Origin: Juglans regia
Taxonomy: Eukaryota > Streptophyta > Magnoliopsida > Fagales > Juglandaceae
Assembly (NCBI RefSeq): GCF_001411555.2
Contig: NC_049905.1
Span: forward strand, 12,223,334-12,287,333
Direction of reading: 5' to 3'
Length of the DNA: 64,000 nt
Made by a program: the position numbers and the translations under genes. The stretch's first letter is position 1, and every line of letters starts with the position of its first letter. The notes under the pieces were generated by a model. That model worked only from the letters and a program-made list of their open reading frames with translations, had not been told where the DNA came from and did no database searches. Below are positions 9,901 through 19,559 of this stretch, in pieces.

Positions 9901-10815
9901 TTGGCCCAAAAATTCATAGCAAAATATTTCCTTCCAGCCAAGACAGCGAAGTTAAGGAATGATATCACTATCTTCACCCGATTTAAGGGTGAATCATTAT
10001 ATGAGGCATAGGAGAGATACAAGATTTATTGTGCAAGTGTCCACATCACGACCTCCTAGCTTGGCTTTAAGTACAAACATTTTACAATAGTTTAGGACCC
10101 ACAAATTGATCTATGGTTGATGTGGCTGTAGGAGGAGCATTAATAAGTAGGACCCATGAAGCTGCATATGAACTTCTGGAAGAATTGGCATTTAACAACT
10201 GTGGAGAGAGCAGTGTCAAGAAAGACTGCTGGAGTTTTTGAACTTGATTCTATTACCACATTGGCGGCGCAAATGGCAAATCTATCACAACAACTAAGTA
10301 AGATGAACGTTAATGATATTCAAACTAATGTTGTTTATGATGATTGTGCAGGAAATCATTCAAGTGTAGATTGCCAAGTGGGGAATCCGTTTGCCCAACC
10401 GAGTTATGAACAAGCCCATTATGTGTCCAGTTTCCAATGTTCAAATAATCTTTACTCAAATACGTTCAATCATGGATGGAGAAATCACCCGAACTTTTTA
10501 TGGAACAATAACTAAGTGCGGACTAAACCACCCCAACAAGTTTCCATAGTACAAGAAGAAGTTAACACTTGAAGATATGATTATGCAGTACATGCAAAAG
10601 ACTGATATGGTGATCCAAAACAACTTGGCTTACATGCCAAAGACTGATATTGTGAGCCAAAACAACTCGGCTTCAATCCGTAATCTTGAGGCACAAATCG
10701 GTCAGCTCTTAAACATACTTACCGAGAGGACAACAAGGACTTTACCAAGCAACACTGTGACTAATCCAAGGGAACATGTCAAAACCATAACATTAAGAAG
10801 TGGGAGACATATGAC
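6914..10815 (+). pseudogene. Ty3-gypsy gag relic, split by a solo LTR
   Basis: The first part (6914-7232) starts MPRCKSLEH, contains FDLEIEKT and reaches NSLLPG. After the inserted LTR the same frame resumes at about 9884 with EELAQKFIAKYF, NDITIF and GESLYEA. Later blocks read HEAAYELL, FELDSITTLAAQMANLSQQL, NHSSVDC and WRNHPNFLW (10156-10515). The gag C-terminal block NLEAQIGQL and NPREHVKTITLRSGR follows at 10577-10830. Two conserved Trp codons are now TAG (after ATCACCACC near 9892, and in YEA*ERYK near 10010). Frameshifts occur too. The protein would have formed the retroelement particle. Confidence 0.75.
7233..9878 (-). mobile_element. Solo LTR (2646 bp), large chromovirus-like family
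   Basis: It begins TGTAACACCCC (7233) and ends GGGGTGTTACA (9878), with perfect 5-bp duplications CATCA (7228-7232, 9879-9883). The same family occurs at 548-2748 (sense) and 28919-32962. Shared blocks include GTGAGTTATCAACAACTCAG (about 7629) and the reverse of the AGGTAAGCGGGGTTCC region (about 8450). No primer site or internal region accompanies it, so it is a solo LTR. Its GC-rich part (about 9040-9480) yields long proline/serine-rich frames on the minus strand that look like leader artefacts, not genes. Confidence 0.85.
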
Positions 10816-10842
10816 CAGCCACAGACAGTAAATATTGTTAGA

Positions 10843-11690
10843 ATGTTATTAATGCCCACTCATATATCTGAAACTTATTCTCCTTCAATTTATGATCCAC
10901 CAATTCCTTTTCCACAAAGATTAACAAAAAATAAGATTGATAATCAGTCCTCTAAATTTCTGAGTATATTTAAGCAACAGCATATTAATATTCCTCTCAA
11001 TGAAGCTTTAGAGCAAATGCTTAAATATGCAAAATTTTTTAAGGATATATTATCAAACAAATTGAAGTTGGACACATAAGACTGTAATGCTAACCGACGA
11101 GAGCAATGCAATTTTACAAAAGAAACTGTCGCCTAAGGAACTAGGCCTTAGAGAAGCAAAGCCGACCACTATCTCTCTACAATTGGCGGACGTATCTATT
11201 AAATACCCTAGATGACTCATTGAGGAAGTACTAGTGAAAGGTGATAAGTTCATCTTCCCGGCCGACTTCATTGTACTCGATATGGACAAGGACGAGGAGA
11301 TCCCTTTGATACTGGGCCGACCTCTCCTTGCGATGGGGAGAACTTTAATAAATGCCCAACAAGGGAAACTCATTGTGAGGGTCAACGAGGAGCAGGTCAC
11401 TTTTGACGTATTTAAATCTATGGAATTCCCTTCTGAGGTACATTCTTGTTTTCAAATAAGCGACCAAGATGTGGTCATGACCGACGAGACTTATGGAGCT
11501 AAATTTCCAAAGCTACCACTTAAGGAACCACCCAAGCTAGAACTCAAACCACTTCCATCAAATTTAAGGAACAAAGTGGCTAGGGAGATCTCCAAGGGGT
11601 ACACGACTGCACCTTCAAAGAAAATATTAAATTGGAAGACCAGAAAAAAGGGTACATCTTTTACCTTCTCTCATTTTTTGCTTTAGTTTT
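10843..11690 (+). pseudogene. Gag C-terminus/protease region of Ty3-gypsy element
   Basis: The frame at 10843-11079 carries FPQRLTKNKID, INIPLNEALEQM and KFFKDILS, standard linker wording upstream of the protease. The frame at 11234-11686 carries KFIFPADFIVLDM, EEIPLILGRPLLAMGRTLI and EEQVTFDVFKSM, the second half of the aspartic protease region. The segment that should hold the catalytic DTGA/DLGA motif is shortened between about 11100 and 11200, where only the flanking words survive. Translation ends in an RKKG stretch before RT would begin. Confidence 0.75.
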
Positions 11691-11990
11691 TCTTCCTTTT
11701 TCCCATTGAGGATAATTTCCTTTTTCCCGTCCCAAATTTATCAATATGCCCTCACTTATGGCAGATGAATACTGTGGTTACAAGCGAAGCATCTAGGAGA
11801 TTACAAATAAGCAAATAAAACCCTCCCAAATACAAACCAACAAACATAAAGCAGGTAAACAAACTAAACAAGCCTATAATAAGACCAAGACTAAACATGC
11901 CTATATAATAAAACCAATAATCTCTAAACAAGCCTTAAAAAACGACAATCAAAGAACATAAACAAAAAGAACAACCAACCAAGATAAAAC

Positions 11991-12497
11991 TGTGATTTTT
12001 TTATAATTTTTATTACTATTTTATTTATGAAAAATGTCATTTTCCTTCAATACCATTGGTTTTATTTTATTTCTATATATTTTTCTTCATTTTCCTGGAT
12101 TTTAATGAATGTGAAGATTTAGTGCGAAATGAGAGCATTTTGGTTTAAAAGAAGAGACTACGGATCCAAATCGATGAGAGGAAGCGAGTTCTAAAGAGAG
12201 CCAAGGAGATTTAGACTAGGAAATTCTCGACCAGAAGGCACGATAAGAGTTAGGCGCTAAGTGAGATATTTTACCTTCTGGGCGAGAAGACTTGGCACAA
12301 GGCTCCGGGCGATTAGATTGGGCAACCAGTCTAAACGACCAACTCAAGCAACCAACCAAAATGACATCGTAGGCAACAACTAGCCAAGGCAAGGAACTTT
12401 ACCACTCGGTAGGTGGGCAAGAGGATTATATCATCCTGATTGGGAGTATTTTCTCTCGGTAGGCAAGGAGACTAGCTATATTCAACACGCACGGCAT
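11991..12497 (+). repeat. 3' LTR (3'-truncated) of the Athila-like element
   Basis: Matches 6234 onward from TGTGATTTTT through the GGTAGGCAAGGAGACTAGC block. After about 12497 the two copies diverge, about 35 bases before the expected LTR end. I found no matching target-site duplication. Confidence 0.6.
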
Positions 12498-14190
12498 TAC
12501 CCGGTGGGACCCTTCCAAGTTCCGCAATCAATCTGTTGACCATCAAATCCTCCCAAACACCGTAAATCAAGCCGCTTATTACTGAATCTTCCATTTTAGA
12601 TAATCTCTTTATTCTTGGGATAATTTCTTTTATGTTAACATTTATCTTTATTTAGAAACTATTTTTTAGATATTTAGGCTAGATTGTAGCCGTATTTATC
12701 TTATTTCCGGATTTGAGTTTTGACATCTATTTAATCTCATCTTGTGTGATGAGTAGGGAAGTTAGTTTTAAGGAAAGTCTTGCATTTAGAGTAAAAATAT
12801 TCTAGATGGCAGATCTGGAAGAGGCGGATCTGGAGGGCCGCATGCTTCATCAACCAACTCCAACGAAAAACACTAGTTTTATTCTTATTATTTTCAATTT
12901 CATTATGAACAAATTTTATTTTCTAGAGTTTTGATGTAGTCTAGCATTGAACACATAATTTATATTCTAAGTTGTTATATTTTCAATATTTTCATAATTG
13001 AGTGTTTATTTTTTGTTCTTAATGCTTGTAATTTTCTAACTAAGTATTGTTTGATCTATTGAATCGTAATGAGACCGAGAGGTGATTTGTGATTAAAGTT
13101 CTAGAATTCATCACCATTAGTTGAGTGAAAGTAGAGATACTTTACCGTCATTAGTGTGATTTTCAAGAAAAATTCAAAGAACTTAATGAGTCTCCAATTA
13201 GTTAATTTTAGATGAGAAATGATAGTTACAGTCGTGAGTATGTAAAAGCCTCGTAATCATTTTTAAAAAAATGAATAAATAGAGAATCTACATAAAAAAA
13301 AAAAAAAATTAATTTTTTAATAATAAACGGTATTATTTTTCAAAATAATTATACAATATTTATACACTCCACAACAATAAATATGATTACTCTTTTCCCT
13401 CAAACCAATAATGGAGATGAACTCTTACATGTTGAGTGTGAGAACTACATCATTTCCAATTTTCCAGCTTTCAGCTTACCATCATTTTATAGTGGATCTA
13501 ACTATTTTATATAAACCTGTCCGCTATCATTGGAGTCGGAGACCGGAGATGGAGAATCTGACTCCGTCCTTAGATGGCGCCTCTACAACCTACTTCATCC
13601 TTTTTATAAATATTAACAATGGATCGATAAATATTATCAATTTTATATAAAACAAGTTGATGAAAACCTGCCGGAATATATGGTTCATCGCCTAAAGGGC
13701 AACTAATTGAATACAAGTGGTTGCCCAAGAATGAAAGGAATATGTATAACTCAAAATGTTTATCTTATTATGGGTTGACCCTAACCCATTTTGACCAATT
13801 CATTGGTATTCTGAGTAGTTAGTTAACTGGGTTTGATGGCCTAGTTGACTGTGTCGTCCGGTTTGTTTTTTATCTTGACTTGATCTGATCGATTAAAATT
13901 ATAATATTTTATTATTTTAATAATATTTAAAAAAAAAAACTTCTTCCTTTATCTGAATATCTCTATTATAGACATTTTATTTAATATTATTTTATTTATT
14001 TTCATAATTACTTTGTTTGAGAAATTCATTGGCAATCCATATCGAAGGCTTTGAAAGATTAAAGTGATAGGTTGCTTAAGTGACCTCTATCATGGAAATT
14101 TTTTCCTTGGCCTAAAAAATGTCAAAAAAAGAAAAAGAAAAAAAAAATTCAATGGATTGTATCCATGCGAATAACAATCTGTCCAAAGCA
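12498..14190. other. AT-rich sequence without a recognisable gene
   Basis: 12540-13260 has the look of LTR or leader sequence (short mixed text, GAGACCGAGAGGTGATTTG near 13070), but I could find no partner. 13260-14190 is AT-rich spacer with homopolymer runs. The 79-codon frame at 13411-13650 has no recognisable content. Confidence 0.4.
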
Positions 14191-14195
14191 AGGTT

Positions 14196-14400
14196 GTTAC
14201 TTGGCCAGATCAAAGATAGTATAAGGCAGTTGAAATCAACCTATGTATTCAATACTTGGCCAGGTCAAAGATAGTATAAGGCAGTTGAATGTAAGTTGTG
14301 TAATTTTGGGATCAACCTATGTATTCAATACTTGGCTAAAAGGAAGACTATTTTAAACCTGTCCGCTATAGTACTGGATCTAACTATTTTATATAAGAGA
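14196..14400 (+). repeat. Local shuffled duplications
   Basis: AGATAGTATAAGGCAGTTGA occurs at about 14213 and 14270. CCTATGTATTCAATACTTGG occurs at about 14240 and 14318. The pair TGGATCTAACTATTTTATAT and AACCTGTCCGCTAT occurs here at about 14355-14395 and, in the opposite order, at about 13492-13525. This looks like scrambled duplication within a decayed repeat. Confidence 0.6.
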
Positions 14401-14519
14401 ACTAAAAAACAAAAGCACAAGTACGAAAGCTGCCAACTCGCACAGATTCAATGCAGGATTAGGTGTGGGTGGATGACTTGCCTGCATCGGCATGTCTTAT
14501 GCATCTTTATATTTGCATA

Positions 14520-15420
14520 ATATTTTATTAAATTAAATCTATATTAAATTATATATTTTTAAAATTTTACATAACTATTCACTCTTTAAATATTATTTTA
14601 TTATTTTTTTCTCTCTTATTCATTAAAATCAATTTTATAGAATTTGTATTAAAATAATTTTAATATATAAAATTTATATTAAGTTGATGATACAAAATAT
14701 TTTTTAATACATATTAATATTTATTGATAAACTGATGATTTTGATATATAAAATTGGTAATATTTAGATATATGAAATTGGTATTTTTTAGCACATGGTG
14801 CTAATCATAAAATATATAAAAAAATAATAATTTTAAGAAAAAAAATTATTATTATTTAATTCAAAGATGTATAATTCAATGTGAGAGTGTTTTTTTTATA
14901 TATAAAATCAATATTCAAAAGATGTAATTTTAAAGAGAATAAATATAGATAGCAGCCACTGTTTAGAAGCAACCATTTTGTACACATGATATGGTATCAT
15001 CTAGACCCTACATTTCCTCAAGTCTAATTTACCATCCAACCAAGAAAGAGACAATAAGAGAGAAAGAGATGAGAGAGAGACCGAGAATGTGTTTTGCAGA
15101 GGAAAAAAAAAAACAAATGGACCACATGCATCTACGTAGTGTGTACATTATGTGTACTGCTACAGTAGATACTATATAGAAGGACTCTTTTAAAGATGCA
15201 TATAGAAAAAGCAAGGTTAGTGCTCTAATAAGACGCGGAGCTCCAGATACTGAACTCCACGTTCATTAACCCCACCATGTCGTAACTTTCTCGCCACCTT
15301 AACTTTCTTGTTCACCACTCCATGATTGGTTTGAGGGAAAATTTGGATTCAATTACTGTTTCTATTGCATCCCATGCATCATGCACCCTGCTCGTAGCCC
15401 CTACATTAGGTTATAATGAA
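14520..15420. other. AT-rich spacer
   Basis: Long A/T tracts dominate to about 14950, followed by mixed sequence. No coding frame, tRNA or rRNA is recognisable. The part near 15425-15500 belongs to the 3' flank shared with SDR copy 1. Confidence 0.5.
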
Positions 15421-15716
15421 AAAGCCTCTTTATAAAGGGTAGAATACTCAATCCAAGGTTCAAGGTTAAGAAACTTCAAAGTTTTTAATTCCTTTGTTAT
15501 TTGATCAAGCCATTTACCATATAACATGAAGAGTCCGAGAGTTCAACACCTTTTGGCTACTAAGCAAATTGGCAAAGTTGAAAGTAAAACATTTATGTGT
15601 AATTTCATGGGACATTAATGTTTAGATTTCACCGTACAACATTACAGCTGCGACACATAAGCCGAAAACAAACTGCGTATATGCTTGGAGAGAACATTAC
15701 AATAATGCTTTGGGTC

Positions 15717-16672
15717 TTAGGTACTGAAGAACTTTTGTATGCTGTGTGTAAAAGCTACATTGGTGGTGCTATACCCACCATCCACGACTAGGTTGAGCCC
15801 ACTCACGTACTTGGACTCCTCACTCGCCAAGAACAATGCTGCCTCTGCTATATCTCCAGCTTCCAAAACCACCCCTTTCAAATTTGCAGCTTCGCGTACA
15901 ATTCCTTCGAATTTTTTCTTGTCTATTCCTCCCCTTTTGAGCACCATAGGGGTGGCCACACCAAACGGTGATATGCAATTGACTCTGATTCCGTACTGTC
16001 CCAATTCAACGCACAAATTCTTGGTTAGTCCCACTAAGGCATGCTTGGACGCCGTGTATAGGTGTGAAGTTGGCCCGTGTGTCACTGATGCAGAGCTTGA
16101 AGTGAACAAAATGGTTCCCTTTTTCTCAGGGATCATTACTTTGGCGGCATGTTTTGCCCCCAAGAGTGACCCCAAGACATTCACGCCAAAGACTTTCTTG
16201 TACTCTTCCTGATTGAGGGCACAGATATCTGACGTTTCTGGGTCAGAATAGCCTGCGTTGTTGAACATTATGTCGAGTTTCCCATGCTTCGACACCGCAG
16301 TGTCGACAGCATTCTTGACATCAGGCTCGTTAGTGACGTCGCAGTGGACATAGGAAACGGCACCATCAGTGCTTTTGTCGTCGCAAATAGAGAGACCAAG
16401 CTCGTCTTGGACGTCAGCAATGACGACCTTAGCACCATGTTGAGCGAATAGCCTTGCACTGCTCTCACCAATCCCACTCGCACCTCCGGTTATCAACGCA
16501 ACCTTGCCTGCTAATCTGTACAATCCAAGTGAAATATAAAGATCTATAGAGAAACAGAGAACAAATTAAAGAACGTATCAAAGTGTTTATTGTCTAAAAA
16601 AACTCCAAGGGTAGTTTCTATTGCTTACCTCTTAGCAATGGGTGCTAGCAAGCTGGAAGCTGCGCTGTTCAT
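15717..16672 (-). CDS. Short-chain dehydrogenase/reductase, copy 2 (secoisolariciresinol dehydrogenase-like), two exons
   Basis: Exon 1 is 16672-16629 and exon 2 is 16515-15717; the 113-base GT-AG intron splits an Arg codon exactly as in copy 1. The protein has 280 residues. All class motifs are intact: TGGASGIG (residues 24-31), Asp after strand 2 (VIADVQ, favouring NAD), NNAG (100-103), and tetrad Asn127, Ser155, Tyr168, Lys172 (YTASK). The C terminus keeps the SPFG and NLVVDGGYS blocks. The ATG at 16672 is chosen because it gives the same N terminus (MN-A-SSLLAPIAKR) as copy 1. Cytosolic oxidoreductase of the plant SDR110C group; the substrate is not evident. It is inverted relative to copy 1, 11.7 kb away, and is the better candidate for a working gene. 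Confidence 0.85.
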
Positions 16673-16760
16673 ATTCAACTTCTTATTGTTTTTGTAATGT
16701 TGACGAATGTAGCGATCAGCTCCGGTATGGGGAGCAATTTATAAGGAAACTTTGAATGCA
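16673..16760 (-). promoter_or_regulatory. Core promoter and leader of SDR copy 2
   Basis: On the minus strand TTATAAAT (about 16746-16739) lies about 70 bases before the ATG. The leader is A-rich and contains no upstream ATG in the last 40 bases that I can see. Confidence 0.5.
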
Positions 16761-16873
16761 CGTGATGCAATATGTATAGTAAATATATATTTGTTGCCAT
16801 CACTTTGAACGTTGAATGCTCAAGTAAAGATTAATATTGCTTCTCTCCATGCTTTTCTTAATGGAAAATGATA

Positions 16874-17243
16874 GCGGTGGCTCCCGCTGGGAGTCGTCGC
16901 TGACTCTATAATGTATTTTTTAATATATTTGTTTTACAATTATTTTTATATAAATTTATTTAACAATCTTAAATATTTAAAAAAAATAAAAAAATATTTA
17001 TAATATTATTAAAAAATACTTCCTTAATCACGAAATAAATAAAAAAGTAATTATTTTTTACATTAAAGAAATATTTTTTAATAATTTTTTTATTTTATAA
17101 TTAAAGAATTATTTTTTAATAATATTATAAATTTATTTTATTTTTTTTAAATATTTAAAAATATTAAAAAAATTTCTATAAAAAATAATTATAAAAAAAA
17201 TACATAAAAAAATACTAGAGCCAACGGTGGCTCTAGCAGTACT
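16874..17243. mobile_element. Foldback MITE (about 370 bp)
   Basis: The whole element is an inverted repeat. The left outer end (GGTGGCTCCCGCTGGGAGTC) is mirrored by the right end (GAGCCAACGGTGGCTCTAG). The AT-rich arms mirror one another to a centre near 17060. Each terminus also contains its own small palindrome. No coding capacity. The superfamily is not assignable from the sequence alone. Confidence 0.75.
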
Positions 17244-18065
17244 CTTGCTTAATATGTAAGTGGCCGACCATTCCTACCGCTTGGTTGGTAGAAATTTATT
17301 AAGCCAGCCAATACTTTTTGACTTATGATTAAAGGTAATCATAGTCTTCACACTTCCATTGTCCAGAGAGTTAAATGATTTTTTGCTGCTTATTTGGAAA
17401 TAATTCAGATCCTCTCAAAACTCAAATATATATTTAGTCTTTAAATTTCCCATTCTTGAACATGCTCTAAACTCATAATCACCATCTTATTGTAGTTAAA
17501 AGGGTGGCATTGGGGTCAGCAAAACCAAATCCTTTCTTTTAACACAAATTCTGATTGCAAGTCAGCATGCAGGATTTGGGGTTTGTTTAAAATTGAAAGT
17601 CAGACTGAAAGTATTTATATGGACATACACACATGTTAAAAGACTCTTTTTATATGTCTATCTCATTTTCATTTGAAAACCAAATTTATTAGTAAAAATG
17701 GAGAGGACTTTGGTCCGGAGCATATTTGTCATGGGGCATGTTTCATTTGTTGAGTCTTGCCGTCCATAGATCAATTTTGTAAAATGTTTGAATTGCTTAA
17801 TCTTATTTGTTTGCTATAAATCATGTTCAACCTCTTCATCTATGTCACGTAGTTGATGGGGCTGGATATACGAGTCATATAATCTTCGGCACTTATTTGC
17901 AAGAGATGTATACAATTGAATGAGCTTTTGGGCAATTGAATAAGGGTGGGCGATTCTCTATGTCATCTTCTAAAAATGGAACAACAAGTCAAAAAGGGAG
18001 AAAGAGTCATTCCTGATCCGCTATGACAATTCGGGCCCCGATCGGTGTGGTGTGGAGCCCCTACT
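17244..18065. other. Spacer without recognisable features
   Basis: Mixed, moderately AT-rich sequence. I see no gene, RNA or repeat boundary I can support. Confidence 0.4.
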
Positions 18066-18069
18066 GGTG

Positions 18070-18500
18070 GCTGTACATGAACATGAACGTGAACATGAAT
18101 CTTGAATCTTGACCTGAATAACATGAACGTGAACTTGAAGCGTGGCTGAACATGAACATGAACTTGAACATAACATGAATGTGAACTTGAAATATAGCAT
18201 GAACGTGAACGTGAGCATAGCATGAACGTGAACTTGAACATAGCATGAACGTGAACTTGAAATATAACATGAACGTGAACTTGAAACATATCATGAATAT
18301 GAACTTGAAACATATCATGAACGTAAACTTGAACATAGAATGAACATGAACTTGAACATAGCATGAATGTGAACTTGAAACATATCATGAACATGAACTT
18401 GAAACATATCATGAACGTGAACTTGAAATGCATTAACGTGAACTTGAAACATATCATGAACGTGAACTTAAAACATATCATGAATGTGAACTTGAAATGC
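18070..18500. repeat. Minisatellite A, about 24-bp unit
   Basis: Tandem, imperfect copies of a unit like GAACGTGAACTTGAAACAT followed by ATCAT, varying between 18 and 24 bp. The regular unit keeps frames open on both strands (for example 18502-17963 on the minus strand), but these encode only low-complexity repeats. Confidence 0.85.
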
Positions 18501-18615
18501 ATTATTATCTCATGGAGTTACCACGATGCTCTTGTCTCATGGGATTACCTTAATGATATTCTTATCTTATGGGGTTACCATAATGACATTCATATCTCAT
18601 GGGATTATCATAATA
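18501..18615. repeat. Minisatellite B, 30-bp unit
   Basis: Four tandem copies of a 30-bp unit of the form CTCATGGGATTACC...AATGATATTCTT abut minisatellite A directly. Confidence 0.8.
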
Positions 18616-18740
18616 GAGTAATCTTGTATATCCAATGTGATAATTAAAAGTGACCATGTGGGTGCTACACGAATCCCCTTAAGTCATGTGTTACTGTCGA
18701 TTACCGCGTCACAGCACAAATATATGCACCAACTGTGAGT

Positions 18741-18892
18741 GTGTTAACATATGTGCCACAATTGTTGTGGACACACGTGTTGTACATGCCACAATTGTTA
18801 TGGTCACATGTATTATATATGCCAACAATTGTTGTGGACACACATATTGTATATGTCACAATTGTTGTGGACATATGTATTGTATGTATCTC
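18741..18892. repeat. Minisatellite C, about 33-bp unit
   Basis: Four tandem copies of a 33-37 bp unit with the core CACAATTGTTGTGGACACA. The core contains the palindrome ACAATTGT. Confidence 0.8.
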
Positions 18893-19267
18893 ATATCAGG
18901 TATATGAACTCGCACGAGTACCTATAAGGTGGAATGAAATATGGCTCTATTAGTGTCAGTGTCTAGTGCGCTCCGGTGACCAGTTACTTAAGCTTCATTC
19001 GCAACCGTTGACTGTACTTTTTTTAACTTTAGAGAATTTCATACTAATTTAGAAACTTCAGCTTGAACAAAGGAGTTTCATTAGGATATTAACTCATCCT
19101 AACACTTAGGGTCGTGATAGACGTAAACATTCTTGATATAACTTGAAAGGTTGTTCCCAAGATACATAAATTGTACTCGAGATGAAACATGATCTGAAAT
19201 GAAAGGACAGAAGCCCTAATGTAACGTAACATGACATAAATGTGAGGCGAAAGACATGACATACAAT

Positions 19268-19440
19268 GAGCCAGAAAACATTTCGTAGCATGTAATAGAC
19301 AACATTTCGTAGCATGACATAACATATAACATACAATATTTCGTAACATGACTTAACATGTAACGTACAACATTTCACAACATGGCATAACATGTAAAGT
19401 ACAATATTTTGTAACATGACATACATAGAACAGATAGCAT
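19268..19440. repeat. Minisatellite D, 34-bp unit
   Basis: About five tandem copies of a 34-bp unit with the core ATTTCGTAACATGAC followed by TTAACATGTAACGTAC. Flanking bases to about 19560 carry decayed copies of the ACATGACATA motif. Confidence 0.8.
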
Positions 19441-19559
19441 TACGTAAGATGATATACTTATAACAGTTAGAAATACATGACATAATAAATTGTATAATAG
19501 ATAATCATGAAGTGACATGGCATAGTATGACATATATGATAACATACATACATAGACTG

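Larger units (their letters stand above)
6234..12497 (+). mobile_element. Degenerate Athila-like Ty3-gypsy retrotransposon
   Basis: Related sequence blocks at 6234-6776 and 11991-12497 are its LTRs. They share the CATTTTGGT region, the CGGGCG block and the CTCTCGGTAGGCAAGGAGAC block. Between them lie a tRNA-Asp-type primer site (6783-6800), a gag relic and a protease-region relic. Reverse transcriptase, RNase H and integrase are missing altogether. A solo LTR of another family (7233-9878) is inserted in gag. Lineage is inferred from the primer site and gag wording. Confidence 0.75.

Noticed and set aside
15717..16523. SDR copy 2 starting at the TTG in the intron end (16523)
   Set aside because: That start lies inside the 113-base intron. 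The spliced start at 16672 gives the same N terminus as copy 1.
17963..18502. 179-codon open frame on the minus strand (and a 94-codon frame on the plus strand)
   Set aside because: It is produced by minisatellite A, whose units lack stops in some frames. The protein is a monotonous Phe/Met/Thr-rich repeat with no family signal.
18070..19440. CRISPR-like array
   Set aside because: Repeats are directly tandem with no unique spacers, no cas-like genes are present, and the surroundings are plant nuclear DNA.
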